Made by a program: the position numbers and the translations under genes. Below, piece by piece: positions 1-12,004 of a stretch of 64,000 nt of DNA. The notes under the pieces were generated by a model. The model was not told the DNA's origin. It did no database searches and saw only the letters and a list, made by a program, of their open reading frames with translations. Where the stretch lies: the NCBI GenBank assembly GCA_036426205.1, contig WSYH01001259.1, positions 62,001 through 126,000 of the forward strand. The letters run 5' to 3'. Position 1 is the stretch's first letter, and every line of letters starts with the position of its first letter. This DNA comes from Ascaphus truei (Eukaryota > Chordata > Amphibia > Anura > Ascaphidae).

Positions 1-319
1 ACTCTCCTCCCTGGCTGCCTAATCTACCCACAGGCCTTCCTTGGAGGACCCGGGGAGAATCTGGTCAAGCGGTGGTCACTCCTTGGCAGCATAGCAAGTG
101 ACTTTCTGCCTACTAGCCCTCCCTAGCTTGCGTGCCAGCTGCCTGAAATCCACGACTACTATCGCATCTCACCTGCTCCACGGTTGCCTCCCTGCCTAGC
201 CTCCCCTAGGCCACAGACCTCAGCCTGCTGCTTACCCTCCGCTGCAAGCCCACACTGACTCTCTCCCCTGGCAATCACTTACCCAGACCCTGGAAATACC
301 TGAGTGACCTACATCTCCT

Positions 320-1640
320 GACCTGCTCCCCCTTACCAGGGATGAGGCTACAGGGGCACCTCTCCAGATGGCAATACCGCCTTAGAGCTGGCTGCCAGAT
401 ATCCTGGGGGGCACAGCCTGGCCACACTGCCCCGGATACCCCAGACCCATAGCTAGGGCTGCAACAGGGGGTGCTGATCTGAGAAACCCTGAGGCTCTGC
501 CGGGTAATGGGGAAATATAGCTGAATACTGCCTGCTGTACCTCCCCGGGCTACCACTAGCACCTTTTCTCCACTTGGAGATCTGCTGCTGGCTATCTACC
601 TGCAGACTCCCCTCACCCGCTGTAACCCTAGTAACCCTAACTGGGTCCTAGCGACACGAAGTGAGGCACTCCCTGACAATGTCTCCCCATTACGGGGTAT
701 GAGAACAGGGGCATCTCTCCAGAGGCAACCCGCCTTAGCTCTTGGACTGGCAGGTAAGGGGGGTGAGTAACTGTTGGTAACAACCTCCTGGTACCTTCAG
801 CCAGTAGCAGGCTTGAACAGGGGGTTGCTGGATTGAGAACCCCATGAGGCTTCTGCAGGGTAACGGCGGAATAATAACTGGCGTGCTCACTCGCTGCTCC
901 TCCACGGTTACCCACTGGCACCACCCCAACCCTCATACCAGGCAAATCCTACCCTAGCTAGCGGGGTTGCTAACAGGGCTAGCCCCTCTACCATGAAGCT
1001 GTTGGGGCCCCCATATTACCGGAGGTGAGCTCAGGGTTGCTGTTAGTGCAGATGCACCCACTTAGCTCCTGCGTGGCAGGTAATCCAGGGGTTGGTCTAA
1101 CTGGCCCCAGACCCTAGGTACCTCCAGGCCCATAGACAAGGTGCAACAGTGGGGACTCTTAACTAGCGGTCCCTTGATGCTTGCCCAGGTAATGGGGGAA
1201 GCCTGTGCGGCCCTACAAGTGCCCTTCCTTCCCCTCCCCTGAGAACCTGATGCTGGTCTACTACCTGCCCCACCTCACCCTCACTTCCGCTTCTCCCTAG
1301 CTAATCCAACTGGACCTAGGACACCTCGAGGAGCAATCCCCTGACCCTGTCTCCCATTACCGGGGATGAGGCTCAGGGTGTGCGGTGCAGAGATGCACCC
1401 ACCTTCATTAGATCATGGCGGCAGGTGATTACATGGGGGTGTCTAAACTTTGCCACAACCCGCGGGACACCTCCAGCCCCATAGCACAGGCGCACCAGTG
1501 GGACTCATTAACTGAGGGTCCCATTGCTGCCCAGCAGGGTTGAATGGGGAAATCCTGACTGTCCCTTACCAGCTGCCTTCCGCTCCCCTCCCTGAAGTGC
1601 CCTATATCTGCCACCCCCCAGTCACCCCTAGAGTGAAACA
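320..1640. repeat. degenerate ~340-bp tandem repeat array
   Basis: A block made of a TTACC-GGGATGAG-like core, a purine-rich stretch, a GCAGATGCACCCACCT-like or GGGGCATCTCTCC-like segment and a GGCAGGTAA-like end recurs with its core near 333, 690, 1016 and 1357. The spacings are 357, 326 and 341 bases. The copies have diverged strongly. No credible protein is encoded; open frames here are short and not conserved between units. It may be a minisatellite or part of a larger array that begins upstream of the window. Confidence 0.6.
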
Positions 1641-3000
1641 CAGGGTACAGTCATAGGGAAACATAAGTCAGGTCAGTTGCGACTTGGTCTTGGTTACCTT
1701 GATGGTCCCCGCAGAGACCGCCGCCTTCGTGGTCCCAAATGCTAGGGTGGAGGAATGAAGCGGCCGCCAGCCGCACTCTGGGCTGGGGCAGCCACCGGGC
1801 CGCTGCCGCACAGCGCCCGGGTGTGGGTTACAGGTAAAAACGGTTGCAGGACAAGGGCCCAGTACTTTTGTGGTAGAGACTCAGCTCCATGCAAACTTGG
1901 TAAAATAACCCCCTCCCGCAACCCTTTGTCCCTCCCCCCGGAAAGTAAAACTGCGCCGGGCAGGAAGTGCCGGCAGTTGGCGGCGCGTCATTACTCTGCC
2001 GGACCGCCGCGGTTCTCCAGCCGGATCAGGTGGATGGCGACTGCTCTCACGCCACCTGTTGCTGATGCAGCCCGTCCAGGTTCTCCAGGAGACGTCCCGA
2101 GGAGGGTTGTCGCCACGGATGGGTGGGGGGCCATCAGAGGATGCCGCTTAACTGGGTCTACTTTTGACACGCTCAGTGAGCGTGGACTGAGGGGCTCTTT
2201 TCGCCTGACGCGCACGGTCAGGGCACTGGGCTTATTGTGGCCCTTGTTGGCAGTTGCCGCAGCGAATGCCCAGTGCTTCTCCGCCCACCATGGACTAAAC
2301 CCGCAAGGGGCACGGAGTCCAGAGCGGAGTTGCCTGAGCGCCGTGCTCATTCCATGAGCCTCTCCGCCGCCGGTGGACGATAACCCAGCAAGGGGCAACG
2401 GAGGTCTCAAAGCGGAGAGGATTGAGCGCCCGGGCTTGGAAGAGGGATAAGTGGGTCGATCATCGCACAGCTTCTAGCTGCTCGAGACGACTCACGCCGG
2501 GGAATTTCCTGCGCAAACATCAGGGCAAGCAATTCTGGGTTAAAATGGACCTGGCCGATGACGCACAAACCTCTCTTGGTGCAAGACCACCAACTCCCTC
2601 CACAAGTTGCCGTCACCCGGAGATGGGTCCCTTTCCTGCTCTTCTGGGTGGTTGTGATGGTTACAGAGCAGCTGCAGTGTGGATCTTTGACTAGCCGCTG
2701 GCGGGTTTTCATGCTCACCGATTGCTGTCTCTCTCTTCCAGCCTGCGTGGACTGCTGCTCCCCGCGCCGACTGATGACACTCGCTCTGGTCTCAGTGCCG
2801 ACTCCAGTCAGAGATGGCCGGCGGCACGGAGGTTCTGGAGGAAGATGGCTTCTCACAAGTAGGGGAACAGTGAGGAGGTTGCCATACTTGCTGTATATGT
2901 TGTACACTGGTGTGTTCAATACTCTTTATCCCAGGAACTTGCAAATTACAATCAAGCTTCCCCCTGGATCACGTACCCGACAGAAACTGTAGTCCAGTGT
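1641..3000. other. CpG-rich stretch, no gene recognised
   Basis: This part is visibly richer in CG dinucleotides than its surroundings, especially from 1690 to 2120 and 2740 to 2860, and it contains GGCCGCC and GCGCCCGGG-like blocks. It could be a CpG island, the 5' region of a LINE (an AGATGGCCGGCGG motif lies near 2812) or an unrecognised repeat. A 200-codon open frame exists on the plus strand at 1755, but its composition is that of GC-rich noncoding DNA and I recognise no domain. Confidence 0.35.
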
Positions 3001-5430
3001 CCAGTTCCAGTCCGCCAGCTGCCACCAGTTAATTACAAAGCTTGCACCGGTAGCGTGACGACAGTCTGTATACTTTACCAAAAAACTATATTATAGAATA
3101 TATATATATACTGGGTTGTGAAATGGGACGAGATTAGATATAGATAAATAGAATTGATTCTTGATTAAAGGTGAAACACAACAGATATACATATAACAGG
3201 CCAACCATATAGACATCTTATATTAAAGATTATGGCAGAAAGCTCAGCATGAGAATCTACAGCCTGCAAACTTTCCGATTTGGTTGACATACACAGCAAA
3301 ACATGGTAGGACATGCATGATGAAGATCTTTGCTCATGAAAGAACAATGAACAGCTATGCAACAACTGATAGAGGGGTGGACAGCTATTTAATACCGTTT
3401 GTCCCTTCTATCTGTAACTTTGCGTGCCGAGACGGCTAGCAAACAGGTCCCTTGGACCAGTATTTTGAAGCTCATTTGGGACTTCCAGTTGGAGGTAGCC
3501 CCCCCCATCATAAACCTTTGAAGAGGGGGACATTTGTCATGTTCACTCCGCAGGGAACCGTTGGTGTGTGTAAGGTGAGTACATTGGTTTACAAAGACAT
3601 CCCATCTTCCCTAGCTCAATGTATCTATAGCAGGGGGAGTGCAGTTTCTCAAGAACTTCAACACACAATTTCCTATTAATCAAATCATTGCTAACTTCCG
3701 TTCCGTAATTACACACAGATACAGAGTGAGATATATTAATACGGTCTGTGGCAACCTGATGCTCCAGAAGACCAAAAATTACATTGTAATATGAACATAA
3801 TAGAGATATTAATATCTGGCAGTTGCAGCAAGGTACCTATACGGGGTTAGACTGCCCCAAGACGGACTGACTTCCGCCAATACACTTATGTAATTCTTAG
3901 CCGGGTCAGCCAAAGGAATCTCAGTAGTATTCTTATATTTAATAAAAGTTACTCACTTTGATATCTGTGTGGTTGGTAGTCCCCCCCCCTGGCCCATCAA
4001 AAACCTTTTGAAGTGAGGTTTTGGCTTCTCGCATAACACCATAGGTCGTTACTATGATCAGGGCGATGTATCACACCTCCTCTGTTGATATACATCCAGT
4101 GAATAGATTCACTGATATACTCATATGAGGAACATTTGGTGTCCTTAACGATTACAAAGAAGAGCCATTCTGCCCTGTACATTAGTCACACCATTTAGCA
4201 TTCTGCCTGTGTTTCAAAAAACTGCACATAAAAAAGTATTTTACAAAATATAGTCCCTCTTATTGACAAAAGTTATATTTTAATAGTGTGTGACTTGGGG
4301 GAGTGACCCGGAGGTGTAACCCAAGGCCTAGGGTCCTGGCTTGTACTCGTTTACCACAAATACCAGTTTTCAGGTTAACTGTATATCAGCACGGCCTTTT
4401 GTCACCAACTGGGTTATAATCCCAGAGAAAACACAAATGCAGGGACAGTTTTTAAAACAAAGAGAACCAATATTTAGGCAAACGCTTTGCATTCCCCATT
4501 GCATCTATCATGTGGGGTTCTAAACCTACTCTTTTACATTCACAGCTTCAAATTCAACCACCTTGGAGTCCAGATTTCCTTTTAAAGGACATAATACAGT
4601 GGAATTCTTTGCTTAAACTGTAGCTCATTAACCCCTTAAGTCCAGTGGGTGGGTTATGGCAGACCTGATCCAGCAAACAAAATCATATTACACAGTGGAA
4701 ATAAGCATGTTCATGTTATTTAGAAAGGGTTGAAGTTCACAGTTCTGGGCCTAAGCCCAGTTAACCCTTGTTCCCTGGCGAGGTTAGGGGGGGGCCCTTG
4801 GGGGGTTAACGCCCGTTAACCCGGGCAAAACCTGCCTAACCGCCACAAATAGTAATTTTGCCCATTTACTGTATAGTATGTGTTAAGGGGGGTGTTGTGT
4901 ATTTAGTTATAAATATTGTTGATTATTTTTTGGAAGGCGCAACATTGGTTACCACCAGGCGGGGGGGGCTGGGGGGGGGGGGGACGCGGGTAACATTGAC
5001 TCCTGGAGGGGACAGCGGGACACCCACACGGACCCCGGGTTCCTCGGGGACCCCAAAGGGGTCAGCCGGGGGACACCCGCGCATGTGATGGGTTTTGAGC
5101 ATGCAAAATATGAAAAGCAATAATTTTTCTAAGTTCACAGCTTTTTGCGTCTCACCTTGAGTGGTGTTCTGCATCAACGCAACTTTGCGTACGCTTAAGG
5201 GTTGCATGCTTAGTGCATCCCGCTTAAGGCAGGACATTAACGCCAAACAGGGTACGAAAGAGCAAAGTTTGTACTATGAAAAAAAAATCCGACAAAAATC
5301 AGGGTTTTAGAGCCGCAAAGTGCATGTTTGCGTGTTAGTGCCATCGTTGTTCAGCGCAACAATCACGTTTTAGAGCACTTTGCGCTCTAAAAGTGATCTT
5401 AACGGAGCTAGTGCATGCCCCCTAGTGGAA
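3001..5430. other. AT-rich spacer, nothing recognised
   Basis: No exon, RNA gene or transposon family could be supported. It holds a short TA run near 3095, a poly-C run near 3983, a G-run near 4963-4983 and a cluster of GTTAAC-type short palindromes around 4790-4830. The separate hairpin at 5362-5397 is listed on its own. Confidence 0.4.
5362..5397. repeat. perfect-looking hairpin (inverted repeat)
   Basis: The arms ATCAC-TTTTAGAGC and GCTCTAAAA-GTGAT pair over about 14 bases around the loop ACTTTGC, with one bulged G. A partial copy of the same arm (GTTTTAGAGC) lies at about 5304. Such a structure is typical of the end of a fold-back or MITE-like element, but no partner end or target duplication was identified. 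Confidence 0.5.
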
Positions 5431-5439
5431 TCACCACAG

Positions 5440-7000
5440 AGAGAAAGTCCAATTTTGGCAACATGGCATGGGCCATATGAGGTTATGAAAAAAGGTGAGG
5501 TATGACGGTAAATTATAAAGTGGGCAGCCAGGCAGACAAAAGCATCTGAACAAATATACCATGTGAAACTTACTCAAGCCCTGGAAAGAAAGAAAGGGAG
5601 GTTCAATTACTGTGGAAACCACTGCCAGCTAGAAAAAATCCAGATCCAGAAGGTGAACATATCAAAGGCCCTGTCTATACACCACAGGCAGTGGAAAAGT
5701 CAAGGAATTTGTAATTAAATTAAATAAAAGGGTTTATTTCGCAGTTCCAGGAAGGACTAGGTTATTAGGCATGATATTAAACCGAACCAGGAAAAAGGGT
5801 CAAATCTTAAGCGCTTATAGAACTGCAGCTCGTTAGAGAGGCCATTAGAGCAGAGGTTAAGAAAATGCTAGACTTGGGGTGATTGAGGAGTCACAAAGTG
5901 ACTGGGAGCAACCTATTGTGCTTGTACCAAAGCCTGATGGGACTTAAGGTTTGTAACGATTATCGCAAGCTGAATGATATCTCAAAATTTGATCCTACCC
6001 CATACCAAGGGATGATGAGCTAGTGGAGAGACTTGGGAAAGCACGTTAACTCACCACACTAGATTTGACCAAGAGTTACTGGCAGGTTCCACACTGTGCA
6101 GGCCAAAGAAAAGACTGCCTTTTCTACTCCTGATGATGGTCTTTTCGAATACAAGGTGTTTGGTTGGTCTGCAGGGGCTCCTGCCACCTTTCAAAGGATG
6201 ATGGACAGAATATTAAGACACATACATTATATGCAGCGCATATTTAGACGATATAGTGATACATACGGAGATTGGGAATCCCACTTCAAAAGTACAAGCA
6301 GTGTTAAACTCGATTTACTCTGCGGGGTTAACGGCTAACCCAAGGAAGTGAAAAATGGCTAGAGGAAGACCAAATATTTAGGATATTCTATGGTAGAGGG
6401 TTAGTGAAACCAAATGGCTAAAGTGGAAGCCATAAGGATTGGCCCCGGCAGTCACCAGAAACAAGTGAGAACTTTCTGTACCTCGTTGGATATATCGGAG
6501 GTTTATCTATAACTTTGCAACCCTTGCATGTCCTTTAACTGATCTGACACAAAGGCAAGAGCTCCAGTAATGGTAAAATGGTCCCCAGAACTAGAACAAG
6601 TATTCAGTCGTTGAAAGAAGCCATATGTGCCCAACCAGTGTTAGGTAACCCCCGATTTTGCTAGGGAATTTATTTTGCAAAACCGATGCGTACGGACGTA
6701 GGGTGGTGTGCGGTCCTTCAACCAAGAGAACAGAATGAAGAACATCCTTATCTGTACCTAAGAGGAGAAAACTTAACCCAACACGAGAAGAAACTACTCA
6801 TAGTTGAAAAAGAGTGTCTGCAATAAAGTGGGCAGTAGACAGTCTTAAGTACTACTGTTAGGCAGGAAAATTCAGGCTGGTGACAGACCACGCACCCCTA
6901 ACCTGGATGTCAGAATAGGGAGAAAAAATAGCAGAGTAACACGTTGGTTCTCAGTCTGCAACCCTACAAATTCTTAGTGGAACACAGGCAGGCAGTAGAC
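5440..7000 (+). pseudogene. gypsy pol remnant (INT end, RT, RNase H)
   Basis: Across shifting frames one can read an integrase tail of the form NYKV..QPG..EQIYHV..LLKPW at about 5508-5585. RT blocks follow: LVPKPDGT near 5930, TLDLTKSYWQVP near 6057, and KTAFSTPDDGLFEYKV with GAPATFQRMMDRILR at 6108-6225. Then come LGY.V near 6380 and an RNase H block FRLVTDHAPLTWM near 6870-6910. The longest surviving frame is about 80 codons (6096-6338). The catalytic YxDD box of RT is no longer readable in frame. This is a clear pseudogene of an RT that once copied the element's RNA. Confidence 0.75.
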
Positions 7001-7084
7001 AGGGGGAGCAGAGGGCTGTAAAGAATGAATTCACTGGTGTGCACGGTTGTGTCACCCACTAGGTCTGAGCTGGAGGGGAGGATA

Positions 7085-7502
7085 TGTGACAGATATGAGG
7101 AACAGTAGTGAAAATAGGATATTACGGCCCTAAATTAGTGCAGGGTTTCTGCTCCACTCCCGATTTGGAGATTACCAAGGGGAATCCAGACCGGGGAATT
7201 CTAGCTCTCCCAGCTTTCACAGGACTGGAGCAGCTGATTGAGCAGGGAGATGATTAAAAGGTGCTCTGAACAGAGCAAGACAGGGCTGTTTTACTCTCAA
7301 AGGAGGGTGTGCTGAAAAGCTGTGTTATGCTGAGAGAAAAAGACTTTGGTTTGTTTGTTGATTTACTCGTGTTATCTGCTGTAGCATTTCTATGGCAAAA
7401 TAAAACAGGCCAAGCATTTCACCTGTGTCAGAAGACTGTCTCGCTTATACCTGGAAGCTGTGTGAAAGTGCTAATCCTTGGACAAAAGGGGTACTTGTCA
7501 CA
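7085..7502 (+). repeat. 3' LTR of the Gmr1-like element (418 bp)
   Basis: The segment begins TGTGACAG and ends CTTGTCACA, so it has the TG...CA ends and a short terminal inverted repeat (TGTGACA/TGTCACA) expected of an LTR. It is preceded by the purine tract GAGCTGGAGGGGAG (about 7067-7080), which serves as the polypurine primer site in this class. An AATAAAAC signal lies inside near 7399. Confidence 0.75.
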
Positions 7503-7566
7503 GTGATATATATATATATTATATATATAGATATATAATATATGATATATATAATATATATATATG
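7503..7566. repeat. TA-rich microsatellite
   Basis: Simple (TA)n-type sequence with a few interruptions directly follows the LTR. Confidence 0.9.
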
Positions 7567-7793
7567 CAGCTCAAACCCGTTATAATGCGATCCATTACAA
7601 CGCGAGAATCCGCTTTATAACGCGATGTAAGCGTGGACTCAATTTTCGTATTTAATACTTTACAACATGATATTGGTATCTTAAATACTTTATTGTACAA
7701 TGCATACAATTGTACATATTTCTGACGCGATCCGCTTATAATGCGATATGATTCTTTGGACCCCAAGAACAGTGTTATAAGGGGGTTGAGCTG
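7567..7793. mobile_element. small MITE with CAGCTCAA inverted ends
   Basis: It starts CAGCTCAAACCCGTTATAA and ends TTATAAGGGGGTTGAGCTG, giving terminal inverted repeats of about 18 bases with mismatches. The interior repeats GCGATCC and ATAACGCGA-like motifs. TATG flanks both sides (7563-7566 and 7794-7797), which may be a target duplication or chance in TA-rich DNA. The ends resemble pogo/Tigger-type mariner relatives. There is no coding capacity. Confidence 0.65.
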
Positions 7794-8352
7794 TATGTGT
7801 GTATAATATTATATATCAAGTGCGCAGATACACTGAAGCAAACCAGTTGAATCCTTATGCAGCCACAACTGCGGTTTTTAACACAAAAAAAACAATATGT
7901 AAAGAAAATAGTGCATTCGGCGCAACAAAGACAATATCGGTACGTGTGGTGTTCACTGATACAGCTCCAGATGCCGTGCTAGGGGAAGGAGTAAGTCCAG
8001 ACAGCCGTGCTTGGGGAAGGAGTAAGTAAGTACCGTGCGATTGGGGAGCTGAAGGACCACCAGCGTGATGACCTGGAGACTAGAGGGAGGTAACATAGGA
8101 GTGCAACTGAGCAAGGTACCGATTGTGCACCAGAGAGCTTCGGTGGAGAACGAGGGAAACAGAGGTCTTAATATAGAGCGTTAGAGTAACAAAACAGTGC
8201 CAAAGGCCAAGGGAAATCCCCGTGGAAGATCACACCGATATTTCCACCCATAACCATGTCATAATAAGCATTCTCCCCTTCTCTCTCAGCAGCAGGGTGT
8301 CTGCAGCAGCAGAATACATCACGCTTGGAGGGCAGTTAGAGACACAAAACAC
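7794..8352. other. spacer, nothing recognised
   Basis: Unclassified sequence. A short direct repeat of GTGCT-GGGGAAGGAGTAAGT occurs at about 7977-8030. Confidence 0.3.
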
Positions 8353-8525
8353 CACATGCATATAAAGACCCCCACTACACACACACCACACACACACAAC
8401 ACACACACACACACACACACACACACCACACACACACAAACACACACACACAAAACAACACACACACACACACACACACAACACACACACACACACATAC
8501 TAAGTCCTTCCCTACACACACACAA
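8353..8525. repeat. (CA)n microsatellite
   Basis: An imperfect CA array with AAAC and ACCAC interruptions. The Cys/Val-only or His/Thr-only open frames across it are reading artefacts. Confidence 0.95.
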
Positions 8526-8550
8526 TATAAGCCTCCTACCTACTGTACAC

Positions 8551-8650
8551 ATAGGGTTGCCAGGTGTCGGTTTCGAACAGGACAGGCCGGTAAGTTGTGC
8601 AGTGTGGTCCGGTAAAAAATTTGAGTTAATACCGGAAATTAGTCTCCGCT
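8551..8650. mobile_element. MITE-like fragment (GGGTTGCCAGGTGTC)
   Basis: GGGTTGCCAGGTGTCGGTTT followed by a GAACAGGACAG and CCGGTA-rich stretch resembles a short non-autonomous DNA-transposon end that is common in non-mammalian tetrapods. An inverted GGGTTGCC lies far away at 11157-11164. No target duplication was found. Confidence 0.3.
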
Positions 8651-8837
8651 AGTGTCTCCCCCAGATCTCCAGTAAGTGTATATTCTCTCTAGTTTTGTGC
8701 ATCATTGATATGTCTTGCTGGTCTCACCAGAATAAACCTCATTTTATTCCACTATCTTGTTTTGCTTGTGAGTGATCCCAGAAGGTAAAGGTGTTTAAAA
8801 GTACTGGTCTCCCGTTACAATGATGATTGGAAGGGGC

Positions 8838-9118
8838 TGGGGGGGGGGGGGGGGGGAATGAGAGGATGGGACGATGGGGGGAAAGCGGAGAGGCAGAGAT
8901 GGAAGATGAGGGAGAAATTAGATGGATGAAGATGATGACGAGGGGGGGGGAAGGAAATTGAGAGATGAGGGGGAGGAGAAATTGAAGAAGAAGAAGAAAG
9001 AAGAAGAAGAAGAAGAAGAAGAAGAGAAGAATGAGAAGAAAAAGAAGAAGAAGAAGAAGAAAGAAAGAAGAGAAGAAGAGAAAGAGAAGAAGAAGAAGAA
9101 GAAGAAGAGAGTGAACTG
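8838..9118 (+). repeat. poly-G run and (GAA/GAAG)n purine tract
   Basis: A G-run at 8838-8856 is followed by a GAA/AAG-rich polypurine tract (about 8980-9112). Long homopurine tracts of this kind can adopt triplex structures. The Glu/Lys-rich or Ser/Phe-rich frames across it are not genes. Confidence 0.9.
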
Positions 9119-9162
9119 ATGGGGGGATGAGATGAGGATGATGGTGGGGGAAATAACCTGCC

Positions 9163-9221
<59 letters not shown>

Positions 9222-9905
9222 AACACACACACACAATATAAGCCCCCCTACCTACACCACACAATATAATACCTTACCGATACACACAGGCACAACACAA
9301 TATAAGCCGTCCTACCTACACACACACACTATAAGCCCCCCTACACAACACAACACTAAAAGCTCCACACAAGCACGCACACACACAAGTATAAGCCATC
9401 TTACCTACACACACACACCCACACAATATAAACCCCCCTACCTACAGACACACTATTAAAGCACCACCTACACACACACACACAACACAAAACACACACA
9501 CAACACAAAACACACACACAACACAAAACACACACACACACACACAACACACACACACAACAAAACACACACACACACACACAAACACACAACACACAAT
9601 ATAAGCCTCTACTACACCACACACACACTATATAAGCCACCCTACATACACACACACACACACACCACACTAAAAAATCCTCCTGACACACACACACACA
9701 CTAAAAGCTTACACACACACGCCCCCCTTCACACTAATAAAACCCAACTACACACACACCCACACCAATATAAAGCCCCCTACCTACACACACAATATAA
9801 GCCCCCTACCTATACACACACACAAAAAGCGACCTCCCAAACACGCGCACACACAATATAGCTCACACACACACCACACACACACCNNNNNNNNNNNNNN
9901 NNNNN

Positions 9906-9942
<37 letters not shown>

Positions 9943-10088
9943 ATAAGCCCCCTACCTACAGACACACACTATATAAGCCACCCTACACACACACTAAAAT
10001 CCTAAACACACACACACACACACAAAATATCGGCCCCCTTCCACACACAATATAAGCCTCACTACACACCCACACAATATAAGCCCCC
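9163..10088. repeat. degenerate CA array with ATATAAGCCCCCTACCTAC units
   Basis: Pure (CA)n segments alternate with a short unit of the form ACACAATATAAGCCCCCTACCTAC, so the whole is a compound mini/microsatellite. It is interrupted by an assembly gap. Confidence 0.9.
9887..9905. other. assembly gap (19 N)
   Basis: A run of N inside the CA array. Its length is too short to be a real estimate of the missing sequence. Confidence 1.
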
Positions 10089-10669
10089 TGTAACAGGGGA
10101 GTTATCACTGTTCAGGAAATATGCCTCTAATCCAGCAGTCTGGTGGTTAACTGCTGGTAGTCAATTAACAAACACCACCTGCCTGATTAGGTTGCTTAGA
10201 AAAGCCTGCCCTTGAAACAGAAAGGGAGATTGTGCCTGAATCTCACACAACTTGTGAGACTGAGCATGGGGACAATTGTTTTGAGCCTACCAGAAGAAAT
10301 ATCAGTGCTGCTTGCAAGACACAGGGGAAACTTCTAAACCTGAATGCTGACACACCCTGAGAAAAAGGTAGCAACCAGGAACAGAGAAGATTTTCCCTCC
10401 AACCACAAGGAACAGATAAGACTTTCATTTATAAGACTTTTTATATCTGCTTATTTCATGATATGTGTTTGTTGGCTGGGAGACATGCTTATCTAAAGGG
10501 AGTTGTGGACTGTCTAGGTTTCACTAGAAATACTCCCAAGTGAATTGAAGCTTTGTTTATCCATTGTTTGGATGGTTTCCTGATGTTAAGGAAACAGGCG
10601 CAATAAAAGCCTTATTTAATTTCACCATAACAAGTCTCCCTTGCATACCTCTGTGAGCGTCCGCCTACA
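10089..10669 (+). mobile_element. solo LTR (about 581 bp)
   Basis: The non-satellite block begins TGTAACAGGGG and ends CCGCCTACA, giving TG...CA ends. It is flanked on both sides by CCCCC (10084-10088 and 10670-10674), compatible with a 5-bp target duplication in low-complexity DNA. An AATAAAAGCC polyadenylation-type signal sits at about 10601. No internal region is present, so this would be the product of LTR-LTR recombination. The family is not identified. Confidence 0.6.
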
Positions 10670-10725
10670 CCCCCCTACCTACACACACTATAAGCCACCC
10701 TACACATGTACACAATATAAACCCC

Positions 10726-10770
<45 letters not shown>

Positions 10771-10846
10771 TAAGCCCCCTTATATACACACACACACACA
10801 CACACACACTTTAAGCCCCCCTACACACACACACACACACCACACA
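10670..10846. repeat. CA array, continuation
   Basis: The same ACACAATATAAGCCCCC and (CA)n sequence as before the solo LTR. The LTR therefore split one array. Confidence 0.9.
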
Positions 10847-11887
10847 TTGGGCGGGTGGTAAGGAGCTTGGGAGGGTGGTATAAGGGGGGCATGTGGGCTT
10901 ACTTGGGGCCCTTAGATGGGCCTACTGGAGCAGCATGGCCAGTACAAGGCAGAGCCCTGCAGGCCCACAGAGCCTAAGGGAGATGGACGGTGCCGAGGGA
11001 AGGGGTAGGCCCTCCAGTTGAGGAGGGAGGGGAGGGACAAATGGGGGTAGCCCCAGAGAAGGGGAGGGCCTGTCTTTCCTTCACACAGGGAGAGCTGTAG
11101 GCTTGCTGGCCGGGAGGCCGGACCCGGGACAGCAGTCCCACCTGTCCCTCCCTATCGGCAACCCTGCTACACCTCATTAGCTTATAATTGCTCCTATTAT
11201 CCGTTCTTTATACTGCTATGCTTTTAACATGACATTACATAAATAAACATTACTATAGCATGAGTCTCACGTTAATAGAGATTAAAATTACAATAAATGG
11301 CTGTACAGAGTTTGTGTGTACGATACGCAGGCCTTAATATTTTGCTAATAGTAAAGTGTGAGTGTGCTAGGAAGTAAAGACTACAGTAACACTATTTTAA
11401 ATTTTTATTTTTTTTACTAAAAAAACAAATGTATAGTCCCACTTAATTTTTTTAAAAAAAACAGATATTTTAAGACGTCAGTACCTTTCTACTTTCTAAC
11501 CATCATTTATATTGTATAAATACTTTTAGAATTAGCCTATAATAACTTTCCCGTAACATTAAATAATGTTAAAAACATTTTTTAGTCAGGCTCAATACAC
11601 TACTTTTTTTTCCGGCTCTTCGACACTGTATTTTTCAGAGTATATAAAGAGCTTACTGGTTTCTTAGCATGTTACATGGGTAATAAGTGCATAGTGTTAT
11701 ACTTGTAATAATTGTACTTTGCTTCGGTGTTTAAAGAAACTTGGTACAACGATAATGTGCTTGAAGTTACACTAGTTATCATAAAGATATTTTGAGAAAC
11801 CCCATTTTGTTGTGTCCTATTGTAGTTCACATACATGGTACTTGCAATGTTGTCATCTGTTGGCTTCCTGATGTATACAGTACTTAC
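10847..11887. other. GC-rich then AT-rich spacer, probably coronin intron
   Basis: 10847-11165 is G-rich with no recognised gene. 11170-11887 is AT-rich and featureless, and directly follows the coronin exon in the minus direction, so it is most likely intron. Confidence 0.35.
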
Positions 11888-12004
11888 TTGATCCCATAGT
11901 GCAATTTGTCTATTATTCCACCTGGACATCCCTGTGGTTAGAAGCTTTTTCATGTTTCCTAGAAACAAAACTTTGCTGACTTTATGAGATTTGCAATTAG
12001 ACTC
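11888..12004 (-). CDS. CORO2B: coronin-2B-like internal exon
   Basis: On the minus strand a 117-base open exon is bounded by an excellent acceptor (T-rich tract then CCACAG) and the donor GTAAGTA. It encodes 39 residues including KVLFLGNMKKLLTTG, then SRWNNRQIALWDQ, which is a WD-repeat blade of type-2 coronins. CORO2B is preferred over CORO2A because of NCK.H.V at the start, GNMK.LLTTG and RQIALWDQ. Coronins bind F-actin and Arp2/3 through a beta-propeller, and this exon lies in its C-terminal half. No other exon of the gene was found in the window, so both flanking introns are long. In human, CORO2B and GTF2A2 are on the same arm of chromosome 15, which fits the second host gene found here. 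Confidence 0.8.

Larger units (their letters stand above)
5430..7502 (+). mobile_element. decayed Ty3/gypsy retroelement, Gmr1-like order
   Basis: Pieces of a retroelement pol gene run in the order integrase C-terminus, reverse transcriptase, RNase H, then a purine tract and a 3' LTR. Integrase upstream of RT is the Gmr1 arrangement known from vertebrates, unlike ordinary gypsy elements. The 5' half (gag, protease, integrase core, 5' LTR) is absent. Many frameshifts and stops show that it is an old, inactive copy. Confidence 0.75.

Noticed and set aside
1755..2357. 200-codon plus-strand open frame in the CpG-rich stretch
   Set aside because: GC-rich DNA lacks stops by chance; no domain, no splice or neighbour support, and similar frames exist on the other strand.
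8353..9700. Cys/Val-, His/Thr-, Ser/Phe- and Glu/Lys-only open frames of up to 165 codons
   Set aside because: They are translations of CA and GAA microsatellites and have no start context or domain.
8554..11164. Inverted GGGTTGCC pair as ends of a 2.6-kb transposon
   Set aside because: The match is about nine bases, no target duplication is visible, and the interior is a microsatellite.
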